A stretch of 64,000 bases of DNA, taken from NCBI RefSeq assembly GCF_029840635.1, contig NZ_JAOCCU010000026.1:1-64000 (forward strand), read 5' to 3'. This DNA comes from Mitsuaria sp. GD03876. Lineage in GTDB: Bacteria; Pseudomonadota; Gammaproteobacteria; Burkholderiales; Burkholderiaceae_C. Positions 52,923 to 60,661 of the stretch are shown piece after piece (position 1 is the stretch's first letter; every line of letters starts with the position of its first letter). The position numbers were made by a program, and so were the translations under genes. A model generated the notes under the pieces. It was not told where the DNA came from and did no database searches. It saw only the letters and a program-made list of their open reading frames with translations.

Positions 52923-54767
52923 TCAACCGGGCGCGCGCGGCGCGGCCCACTCGGCCAGCGCCTCGGCCGCCATCGGCCGGCCGAAGAGCCAGCCCTGCGC
53001 CGCGTCGCAGCCCATGGCCAGCAGGATCTCGCGCTGGCCGTCGGTCTCCACGCCTTCCGCGACCACGACCAGCCCCAGCGAGCGCCCGATGCCGATCACC
53101 GCGCTCGACAACGCGCGGTCGTCCGCGTCGTGCTCCAGGTCGCGCACGAAGCTCTTGTCCAGCTTGAGCTCGGTCACCGGCAGCCGCTTCAGGTAGCTCA
53201 GGCTCGAGTAGCCGGTGCCGAAGTCGTCCACCGACACTCCGACGCCCATCTCGTGGAGCTGCTGCAGCTGCTCGCGCGGCCGGCTGGTGTCGTCCAGCAT
53301 CAGCCGCTCGGTGACCTCCAGCGTCAGGTCGGCGGCGGCCAGGCCGTGACGGGCGATCAAGGCGCGCGCATGCGCGGCGACGTCGTCCTGGTGGAAGCGC
53401 TGCGGCGAGACGTTGACCGACAACCCCGGCACGTCGACCCCCTGCGCGCGCCAGGCGGCCAGCTGCGCGCAGCCCTGTTCCAGCACCCAGGCGTCCAGCG
53501 CGTTGATCAGGCCGCTTTCCTCGGCCACCGGGATGAAGCGGTCCGGCGGCACCCAGCCGCGCTCGGCGTCGTGCCAGCGCAGCAGCGCCTCGACGCCGAC
53601 CAGCCGCCGGTCCGACAACCGCACCTTGGGCTGGAAATGCAGCTGCAGCTGGCGATGCGACAGCGCATGGCGCAGCGCCGCCTCGATGTCCAGCCGCTCG
53701 TCCAGCGCCTGGTTCATCGCATGCAGGAAGAAGCGCGCGCAGTCGCGGCCGGCGCGCTTGGCCTCGTACATCGCGATGTCGGCGTTCTTGAGCAGCTGGT
53801 CCAGGTCCTGGCCGTCCTTGGGGAAGGCGCACACGCCGATGCTGGCGGTCATCTGGACGCGCGCGTGGCTGCCGTCCAGCGGGATCGGCGCCTCCAGCGC
53901 CGCGCGCAGCTTGTCGGCGACATGCATCGCGTCCTCGGCGTTGCAGCCGGGCAGCAGCGCGACGAACTCGTCGCCGCCCAGCCGCGCCAGCGAGTCGCTG
54001 TCGCGCAGCGCGCCCAGCAGCCGCCCGGAGATGTGCTTGAGCACCTGGTCGCCGACCGCATGGCCGAGCGAGTCGTTGACCGTCTTGAACCGGTCGATGT
54101 CCAGCAGCAGCAGCGCCGCCGGCGCGTCGGTGCGCGAGGCCAGCAGCAGCGTCTGGCGCGCGCGGTCGGCCAGCAGCGTGCGGTTGGGCAGGCCGGTGAC
54201 GCCGTCGAAGTAGGCCAGCCGCTCGATCTCGCGCTGGTGGCGGTCATGCATGAAGGCGATCTGGCACAGCTGGGCGCAGGCCTGCACCATGCGGCGGTGG
54301 AAGGGCGCGGCGCCGCGGGGCTCGCGGTAGTACAGCGCGAAGGTGGCCACGACCTGGTCCGCGCCCAGCAGGATCGGCGTCGACCAGCAGGCCGCCAGGC
54401 CGTGCGGCAGCGCCAGCGCGCGGAAATCGGCCCACAGCGGATCGGAGGCGATGTCGGTGACCTCGACCGGCTCGCGCCGCCAGGCCGCCGTGCCGCAGGA
54501 GCCCGCCTGCGGGCCGATCGAGAAACCCTCCAGCGCGGCGCTGAACGCGGCCGGCAGGCTGGGCGCGGCCAGCGGATGGACGTGGCCGTCGGCGTCCACC
54601 GCCAGCACCGAGCAGATCACCTCCGGCGCCAGCGTCTCGACGCCGCGGCACAGCAGGTCCATGACCGCCGCCAGCGGACGGCCCAGCGCGACCGCCTCCA
54701 GCACGTTGCGCTGCAAGTGGTCGATGACGGCCTGCTCGTCGGATCTCGTCGCGTGCTGTTCCCGCAT
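52923..54767 (-). CDS. GAF-GGDEF-EAL cyclic-di-GMP enzyme
   Basis: A 614-residue cytoplasmic protein with a GAF sensor (about 30-170, with CGTAAWRREPVEVTDI), a GGDEF domain (about 185-340) with intact LGGDEF, and an EAL domain (about 355-600) with intact VGVEALLRW and the DDFGTGYSSLSYLK loop. Both catalytic halves look competent, so it may make or break c-di-GMP depending on the GAF signal. There are no membrane helices. A 196-bp gap to serB holds a terminator-like hairpin. Confidence 0.94.
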   Translation of the reverse strand: MREQHATRSDEQAVIDHLQRNVLEAVALGRPLAAVMDLLCRGVETLAPEVICSVLAVDADGHVHPLAAPSLPAAFSAALEGFSIGPQAGSCGTAAWRREPVEVTDIASDPLWADFRALALPHGLAACWSTPILLGADQVVATFALYYREPRGAAPFHRRMVQACAQLCQIAFMHDRHQREIERLAYFDGVTGLPNRTLLADRARQTLLLASRTDAPAALLLLDIDRFKTVNDSLGHAVGDQVLKHISGRLLGALRDSDSLARLGGDEFVALLPGCNAEDAMHVADKLRAALEAPIPLDGSHARVQMTASIGVCAFPKDGQDLDQLLKNADIAMYEAKRAGRDCARFFLHAMNQALDERLDIEAALRHALSHRQLQLHFQPKVRLSDRRLVGVEALLRWHDAERGWVPPDRFIPVAEESGLINALDAWVLEQGCAQLAAWRAQGVDVPGLSVNVSPQRFHQDDVAAHARALIARHGLAAADLTLEVTERLMLDDTSRPREQLQQLHEMGVGVSVDDFGTGYSSLSYLKRLPVTELKLDKSFVRDLEHDADDRALSSAVIGIGRSLGLVVVAEGVETDGQREILLAMGCDAAQGWLFGRPMAAEALAEWAAPRAPG

Positions 54768-54836
54768 CGCTGCTCCCTGTCAACCCGGAAAGCATCGCAG
54801 GGAAGGCGCGGCGGTTCAAGTCGGTACTGTGACGAA

Positions 54837-54881
54837 TGGCGCGTTGGCCGCCATGGCATGGGGCCTTGGCGGCAAGCGCCA
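54837..54881 (-). terminator. Terminator-like hairpin after serB
   Basis: TGGCGCgTTGgCCGCC pairs with GGCGGCAAGCGCCA, giving 14 base pairs with two bulges and a 15-base loop. It lies 83 bases downstream of the serB stop and 70 bases before the GGDEF-EAL gene. There is no T-tract after the hairpin in the direction of serB transcription, so its efficiency is uncertain. Confidence 0.4.
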
Positions 54882-54963
54882 AAACCCCGCGCCATGCCGT
54901 CCCCGGCCAGCGCCGTGCGTCCCCGGTTCGGGACCGGGGCTGGCGAAGGTCGAGCGAAGCGTG

Positions 54964-55698
54964 TCAGCGAAGGACGTCGAGCAGCCGGTCCAGCCCGCCG
55001 TCGTTGATGGCGACCATCGCCTGCGCGCGGACCTTGGGCTTGGCGTGGTACGCGACCGACAGGCCGGCCGCGCCCATCATGGGCAGGTCGTTCGCGCCGT
55101 CGCCGACGGCGATGCACTGCGCGGGCGTGGCGCCGACGCGGTCGGCGCAGGCCAGCATCATGCGGCGCTTCTCCTCGCCGTCGCAGATGTCGCCCCAGTC
55201 CTGCATCACCAGGCCGCCGGTGAGCCGGCCGTCGACGATCTCCAGCTCGTTGCTGCGCACGAAGTCCATGCCGAGCTCGGCCGCGACGAAACGCGTGAAG
55301 TAGGTGAAGCCGCCCGAGACCAGCACCAGCGTCAGGCCGGCGGACTTCAGCGCGGCGCAGAGCTCGCGCGCGCCGGGATTGAACCGCAGCCGCTCGCGCA
55401 GGACCTGCGCCAGCGCGTCCTCGCCGACGCCTTGAAGCAGCGCGAGCCGGCGGCGCAGGCTGTCCTTGAAATCGGTGATCTCGCCGCGCATCGCGGCCTC
55501 GGTGATCGCGGCGACCTCGTCCTTGCGGCCCGCGGCGGCGGCGATCTCGTCGATGCACTCGATCGTGATCAGCGTCGAGTCCATGTCGAAGGCGGCCAGC
55601 TTGAAGTCGGCGAGCGACAGGGGGGCGGTGAGGCCTTGCAGGACGAGGGGCGAGGGGGCAGGCGAGGACACGGGCGACGAGGACGAGGTGGTGGTCAT
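54964..55698 (-). CDS. serB: Phosphoserine phosphatase (SerB)
   Basis: A 244-residue HAD-family phosphatase for the last step of serine synthesis. The motifs are all present: DMDST with the nucleophile Asp38, VSGGF (motif II) and GDGANDLPM (motif IV). The N-terminus has a short Ser/Pro-rich lead and lacks the ACT-like domain of longer SerB proteins, as in many Burkholderiales. Start: ATG 55698. A terminator-like hairpin isolates it from the PIN gene pair. Confidence 0.93.
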   Translation of the reverse strand: MTTTSSSSPVSSPAPSPLVLQGLTAPLSLADFKLAAFDMDSTLITIECIDEIAAAAGRKDEVAAITEAAMRGEITDFKDSLRRRLALLQGVGEDALAQVLRERLRFNPGARELCAALKSAGLTLVLVSGGFTYFTRFVAAELGMDFVRSNELEIVDGRLTGGLVMQDWGDICDGEEKRRMMLACADRVGATPAQCIAVGDGANDLPMMGAAGLSVAYHAKPKVRAQAMVAINDGGLDRLLDVLR

Positions 55699-55761
55699 GC
55701 GTTCGGATCGGCGACGGGCTTGAAGGCGGGGTCCCGGCGGCCAGGACCTGGAAGGCGGAAG

Positions 55762-55799
55762 GTCCCCGCCGACGATCCGGACGATCGGCCGGCGGGGAC
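55762..55799 (-). terminator. Terminator-like hairpin after the PIN gene
   Basis: GTCCCCGCCG and CGGCGGGGAC are perfect 10-bp arms around an 18-base loop that itself contains CGATC/GATCG. The hairpin lies 35 bases after the PIN stop and before serB. A T-tract is missing, so it could also be a Rho-assisted or processing site. Confidence 0.55.
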
Positions 55800-55833
55800 G
55801 GGCGGGAGCTTAGCGCACTCGCCCGGGCGGGCA

Positions 55834-56397
55834 TCAACGCGCATGGGCCGTGGCGTAACGGGCGGCCGGCGAGCACGTCATCCAGCCTGCTGGCGGCCGG
55901 GGCAGGTCCGACGACAGGTACACCGCGGCGGGTTCGGCCACGCCAGAAGCGCGTCGACGGTGAACGACCTCGGGAACGTTCCAGGTCTCCAGCCGCAGAC
56001 CCTCGATGTGGGACATCGCCTTGTCGTCGCTGATCAGCGTGGCGTCGAGGGCCATCGCGTGAGCGGCGATGGCCATGTCGAGCTTTCCCGGACCTCGGCC
56101 GATGCGCTCCACCTGGGTCCTGATGCACGCGTAGAGATCGGAGAACCACAGGTCGTCGTTGAGGTACTCGACCTGGACGCGGCGCATCAATTCCCGCAGG
56201 CGCAACTCCTTGCGCGGGGAGCGCGTCTTCTCGAGGCCGTAGAAGATTTCGGCCTGCACCACCACGCTGATGGCGATCCGGCCTTGGAGCGCGGCGAACC
56301 GCTCGTCGCAGTAGCGGCGGCTCGCCTTGTCCGGCGGGTCCATCAGGCAGCTGACGATGTTCGTGTCGAGCATGTAGAGCGGTTCAGCGCGACGCAT
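55834..56397 (-). CDS. PIN-domain (VapC-like) ribonuclease, candidate toxin
   Basis: A 187-residue protein with the PIN fold. The acidic active site is complete: Asp11 (MLDTNI), Glu50, Asp107 (KLDMAIAAHA) and Asp125 (ISDDK). VapC-type enzymes cut specific tRNAs or rRNA. The C-terminus extends about 40 residues beyond the typical VapC core (WNVPEVVHRRRAS and onward) and is of uncertain structure. It overlaps the preceding gene by 14 bases, the usual toxin-after-antitoxin layout. Start: ATG 56397. Confidence 0.87.
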   Translation of the reverse strand: MRRAEPLYMLDTNIVSCLMDPPDKASRRYCDERFAALQGRIAISVVVQAEIFYGLEKTRSPRKELRLRELMRRVQVEYLNDDLWFSDLYACIRTQVERIGRGPGKLDMAIAAHAMALDATLISDDKAMSHIEGLRLETWNVPEVVHRRRASGVAEPAAVYLSSDLPRPPAGWMTCSPAARYATAHAR

Positions 56398-56812
56398 GGC
56401 TGGCCTCCCAGGCTTCGAAGCGGACCCGCCGGATGCGATCCTCTTCCGGCCCGTCGCCCCAGTCGTCGAGTCCCAGTACCCGGCATCGCACCGCCTTGCC
56501 GTAGTTCTCCGGCAGGTAGGGGCAGGTCTCGCAGCCCTCGCGCGCATGCACTTCCAGGCGATCGATCCGCCGGCCTTCGCGCAGCAGCAGGCTGAGAGGA
56601 TCCTGCCCGACGTCGAGGTAATCGGGCGGCAGGTGCTGGCACGCCAGGCAGGTCCTCGCGTACTCGCGCCCCCGGTACTTGCCTGCGATGTCGGCGTCGC
56701 GCGCGGCCTCCCAGGCGTCGTCTTCCGCTTGTTCCCGTGCCAGGCGGGCCGCCATCGCCTCGATCGACTCGGGCGGTTGGATCGCGTGGGGCACTGACAG
56801 GTGCTGATGCAT
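56384..56812 (-). CDS. Cysteine-rich partner of the PIN protein, candidate antitoxin
   Basis: A 142-residue protein with an Arg/Glu/Ala-rich N-terminal helix (about 15-50) and two Cys pairs: C55-x2-C58 in TCLACQHLPPDYL, and C94-x2-C97 followed by Cys110 in GCETCPYLPENYGKAVRC. The pairs are 36 residues apart, as in a zinc-binding module. No AbrB, Phd or ribbon-helix-helix is visible, so it is not a standard VapB. ATG 56812 is preferred to 56818 because GGGAG is 6 bases before it. It precedes and overlaps the PIN gene. Confidence 0.72.
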   Translation of the reverse strand: MHQHLSVPHAIQPPESIEAMAARLAREQAEDDAWEAARDADIAGKYRGREYARTCLACQHLPPDYLDVGQDPLSLLLREGRRIDRLEVHAREGCETCPYLPENYGKAVRCRVLGLDDWGDGPEEDRIRRVRFEAWEASHASR

Positions 56813-56945
56813 CGGCATCTCCCGTGGTTGAGAAGCCCAGCAGTCTAGGAAGCGGTTCGGCCGGGGTCACTGACCCGGACTCGTGGCGATGCGCGACGCC
56901 TGCCAGCAGTTCGAGTGAGCGCTGCCCCATGCAGCGCCATGCAGC

Positions 56946-59900
56946 TCAATGCGAGGTGACCGGCGCGCCGAGCAGCCGCAGCACTTCCCGCACCGCCTGC
57001 GCCCGGTCCTTGGGATCGCTGAGCGCCTTGTCGATGCGCAGCTTCTCGTTGCCCACCAGCTTGATGTTGCGGTTCTTCTGCACCAGCTCGATCACCCGCA
57101 TCGGATCGATCGGCGGGTTGGGCCGGAAGTTGATGTTGATGACCGTCGGCGCCGCGTCGATCTTCATCACGCCGTAGGGCTTGGCCAGCACCCGCAGCCG
57201 GTGCGTGTCGAACAGCGTCTGCCCCTGCGCCGGCAGCTTGCCGAAGCGGTCGGTGATCTCCTCGAGCATCGCGTCGATCTGTTCGGCCCGGTCCGCCGTG
57301 GCCAGCCGCTTGTACAGCGACAGCCGCTGGTGCACGTCGCCGCAGTAGGCGTCGGGCAGCAGCGCGGGCGCGTGCAGGTTGATCTCGGTCGTCGCCGACA
57401 GCGGGCTGAGCAGGTCCGGCTCGCGCCCGGCCTTGAGCGAGCGCACCGCCTCGGACAGCATCTCGTTGTAGAGCTGGAAACCGACCTCCATCATGTTGCC
57501 GCTCTGGTGCTCGCCCAGCACCTCGCCGGCGCCGCGGATCTCCAGGTCGTGCATCGCCAGGTAGAAGCCCGAGCCCAGCTCCTCCATCGCCTGGATCGCC
57601 TCCAGGCGCTGCGCGGCCTGCTTGGTCAGGCCCTCGACGTCCGGCACCATCAGGTAGGCATAGGCCTGGTGATGCGAACGCCCGACGCGCCCGCGCAGCT
57701 GGTGCAGCTGCGCCAGGCCGAACTTGTCGGCGCGGCTGATGACGATGGTGTTGGCCGACGGGACGTCGATGCCGGTCTCGATGATGGTCGAGCACAGCAG
57801 CAGGTTGTGCTTGCCGCCGACGAACTCGCGCATCACCCGCTCCAGCTCGCGTTCGGGCATCTGGCCGTGGGCGACGACGATGCGGGCCTCCGGCAGCAGT
57901 TCCTGCAGCTTCATGCGCCGGTTCTCGATCGTCTCCACCTCGTTGTGCAGGAAGTAGACCTGGCCGCCGCGCTTGAGCTCGCGCAGCACCGCCTCGCGGA
58001 TCGTGCCGCTGGTCTCGCTGCGCACGAAGGTCTTGATCGCCAGCCGGCGCTGCGGCGCGGTGGCGATGACGCTCAGGTCGCGCAACCCCTCCAGCGCCAT
58101 ACCCAGCGTGCGCGGGATCGGCGTGGCGGTCAGCGTCAGCACGTCGACCTCGGCGCGCATGGCCTTCATCGCCTCCTTGTGGCGCACGCCGAAGCGGTGT
58201 TCCTCGTCGATGACGAGCAGCCCCAGGCGCTTGAACTTCACCTCGGCGGAGAGCAGCTTGTGCGTGCCGATGACGATGTCGATCGAGCCGTCGGCCAGGC
58301 CCTCCATCGCCGCCTTGATCTCCTTGGCGGAGCGGAAGCGGCTCATCTCGGCGACCTTGACCGGCCACTTGCCGAAGCGGTCGGCGATGTTCTGGAAATG
58401 CTGCTCGGCCAGCAGCGTCGTCGGCGCCAGCAGCGCGACCTGCTTGCCGCCCATCACCGCGACGAAGGCGGCGCGCAGCGCCACCTCGGTCTTGCCGAAG
58501 CCCACGTCGCCGCAGACCAGCCGGTCCATCGGCTTCGGGCTGATCATGTCCTGGATGACGGCATGGATCGCGGCGCGCTGGTCGGGGGTCTCCTCGAAGC
58601 CGAAGCTCGCGGCGAAGGCCTCGTAGTCGTGCGGCGAGTAGCGGAAGGCGTGGCCCTCGCGCGCCGCGCGGCGGGCGTACAGGTTCAGCAGTTCGGCGGC
58701 GGTGTCGCGCACCTGCTCGGCGGCCTTGCGCTTGGCCTTGTCCCACTGGGCCGAACCCAGCTTGTGCAGCGGCGCCTCCTCCGCGCTGACGCCGGTGTAG
58801 CGGCTGATCAGGTGCAGCTGCGCCACCGGCACGTACAGCGTGGCCTTGTCGGCGTACTCCAGGTGCAGGAACTCGCTGGGGCCGTCGCCCAGGTCGATGT
58901 TGATCAGCCCCAGGTAGCGACCGATGCCGTGGTTGGTGTGCACCACCGGGTCGCCGACCTTCAGCTCGGACAGGTCCTTGATCAGCGCGTTGACGTCGCT
59001 GACCTGTTCCTGCTTGCGGCGCCGGCGCGTCGTCGGCGTCGTGGCGAACAGCTCGGTCTCGGTGAGCAGCTGGATCTGGCGGCCCTCGTCGGGCTCGTTC
59101 CAGAAGAAGCCCGCCGCCAGCGGCGCGGCGGTGATCGCGAAGCGTTCGTCCGGGTTGGCCTCGAACTCCGCGAGGTCCTTCACCGAGGGCGGATCGATCT
59201 TGTTGTCGCGCAGCAGCTCGAGCAGGCTTTCGCGCCGGCCCTCGCTCTCGGCCAGCAGCAGCACGCGGAAGGCCGTGTCCTTCAGGTGCGCGGCCAGCCG
59301 CGCCAGCGGTTCCTGCGCGCCGCGCTCGACGCTGACGTCGGGCAGCGGGCGGGCGTAGTCGACCGCGTCACGTCCGCGCACCGACAGCACCGCGTGGCGG
59401 TGCGTCGCGGTGAAGAAGTCCTCGGGCCGCAGGAAGATCGCCTCGGGCGGCAGGATCGGCCGGTCCGGGTCGTGCTGCAGGAAGCGGTGGCGCTCGCGGG
59501 TGTCGGTCCAGAAGCGCTGCAGCGCCTCGTCGACCTCGCCGTGCAGCGCCAGGCCCGCCTCGGCCGGCAGGTAGTCGAAGACGCTGGCGATCTCGTCGAA
59601 GAACAGCGGCAGGTAGTACTCGATGCCGGCGGTGGCCAGGCCGGTGTCGATGTCCTTGTACAGGCGCGACCGGGTCGGGTCGCCGTCCATCTTCTCGCGC
59701 CAGCGTGCGCGGAAGGCCTTGCGCGAGGCCTCATCCATCGGGAACTCGCGGCCCGGCAGCAGGCGGACCTCGGGCACCGGGTACAGCGAGCGCTGCGAGT
59801 CCGGGTCGAACACGCGGATCGAATCCACCTCGTCGCCGAACAGGTCCACGCGGTAGGGCACCGGCGAGCCCATCGGGAAGAGGTCGATCAGGCCGCCGCG

Positions 59901-60413
59901 CACCGCGTACTCGCCGGGCGAGACCACCTGGCTGACATGCTGGTAGCCGCCCAGCGTCAGTTGGCGCTTCAGGCCGGCCTCGTCCAGGCGCTGCTTCTGG
60001 CGGAAGTTGAAGGTCGTGGCGGCGAGGAAGGACGGCGGGGCCAGCCGCGTCAGCGCGGTGGTGGCCGGCAGCAGCACGACGTCCAGGTCGCGTTCGGCCG
60101 CCGGTTTCCCGTTGGCCTGCAGCAGCCGCCACAGCGTGGCCAGGCGTTCGGAGATCAGGTCCTGGTGCGGGCTGAAGCTGTCGTAGGGCAGGGTTTCCCA
60201 GTCGGGGAAGACGGCCACGCGCAGCTCGGGCGCGAAGAACTTGAGTTCGTCCTCCAGGCGCTGGGTGTCGCCAGGCTCGGCGGTCACGATCAGCGTGAGG
60301 CGGCCGGCGTCGAGCTGCTGGCGCGCGAAGCGGGCGAGCAACAGCGCATCGGCGGAGCCGGTGGGGCGGGGCAGGGTGAAGCGTTTGCCGGGGAGGATCG
60401 TGGACAGCTGCAT
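56946..60413 (-). CDS. mfd: Transcription-repair coupling factor Mfd
   Basis: A 1155-residue DNA translocase that removes stalled RNA polymerase and recruits UvrA. It has the UvrB-homology N-terminus, the RNA-polymerase-interacting domain (LKVGDPVVHTNHGIGRYLG, near residue 500), helicase motifs Walker A in CGDVGFGKTEVA and DEEH in LLVIDEEHRFGV, and the C-terminal TRCF domain. Start was set at ATG 60413 (MQLSTILPGKR); the frame upstream of it is open but reads like noncoding sequence. A small hairpin lies in its 5' region. Confidence 0.96.
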   Translation of the reverse strand: MQLSTILPGKRFTLPRPTGSADALLLARFARQQLDAGRLTLIVTAEPGDTQRLEDELKFFAPELRVAVFPDWETLPYDSFSPHQDLISERLATLWRLLQANGKPAAERDLDVVLLPATTALTRLAPPSFLAATTFNFRQKQRLDEAGLKRQLTLGGYQHVSQVVSPGEYAVRGGLIDLFPMGSPVPYRVDLFGDEVDSIRVFDPDSQRSLYPVPEVRLLPGREFPMDEASRKAFRARWREKMDGDPTRSRLYKDIDTGLATAGIEYYLPLFFDEIASVFDYLPAEAGLALHGEVDEALQRFWTDTRERHRFLQHDPDRPILPPEAIFLRPEDFFTATHRHAVLSVRGRDAVDYARPLPDVSVERGAQEPLARLAAHLKDTAFRVLLLAESEGRRESLLELLRDNKIDPPSVKDLAEFEANPDERFAITAAPLAAGFFWNEPDEGRQIQLLTETELFATTPTTRRRRKQEQVSDVNALIKDLSELKVGDPVVHTNHGIGRYLGLINIDLGDGPSEFLHLEYADKATLYVPVAQLHLISRYTGVSAEEAPLHKLGSAQWDKAKRKAAEQVRDTAAELLNLYARRAAREGHAFRYSPHDYEAFAASFGFEETPDQRAAIHAVIQDMISPKPMDRLVCGDVGFGKTEVALRAAFVAVMGGKQVALLAPTTLLAEQHFQNIADRFGKWPVKVAEMSRFRSAKEIKAAMEGLADGSIDIVIGTHKLLSAEVKFKRLGLLVIDEEHRFGVRHKEAMKAMRAEVDVLTLTATPIPRTLGMALEGLRDLSVIATAPQRRLAIKTFVRSETSGTIREAVLRELKRGGQVYFLHNEVETIENRRMKLQELLPEARIVVAHGQMPERELERVMREFVGGKHNLLLCSTIIETGIDVPSANTIVISRADKFGLAQLHQLRGRVGRSHHQAYAYLMVPDVEGLTKQAAQRLEAIQAMEELGSGFYLAMHDLEIRGAGEVLGEHQSGNMMEVGFQLYNEMLSEAVRSLKAGREPDLLSPLSATTEINLHAPALLPDAYCGDVHQRLSLYKRLATADRAEQIDAMLEEITDRFGKLPAQGQTLFDTHRLRVLAKPYGVMKIDAAPTVININFRPNPPIDPMRVIELVQKNRNIKLVGNEKLRIDKALSDPKDRAQAVREVLRLLGAPVTSH

Positions 60414-60430
60414 GGCGCACAAATGAGGAC

Positions 60431-60446
60431 AGCCCCGGGAGGGGCT
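60431..60446. other. Short hairpin AGCCCC-GGGA-GGGGCT upstream of mfd
   Basis: A perfect 6-bp stem and 4-base loop, 18 bases before the mfd start. It could be part of the mfd leader, or regulatory, or incidental. The rest of 60414-60661 holds the divergent promoter region for mfd and the exoprotein gene; no clear -35/-10 pair is seen. Confidence 0.3.
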
Positions 60447-60661
60447 TGCCGGGAATTGTAGGGAGGCGGCGGCGACAGGCCGTGACAGGAGCGACAAGGC
60501 GGCAGTCGGCGTACCCGCCGCGCGGTTCCTGGTGCATCCCGGCGGCGGGTGGACGCGGGCGGGGGATCGGACGGCGCGCGGCCACCCACGGCGGTCATTG
60601 GTGCGGGGGTCGGGCGCTTCGAAGAATGACGGCTGGTTTGACAACATACGGAGCCCGCCTC

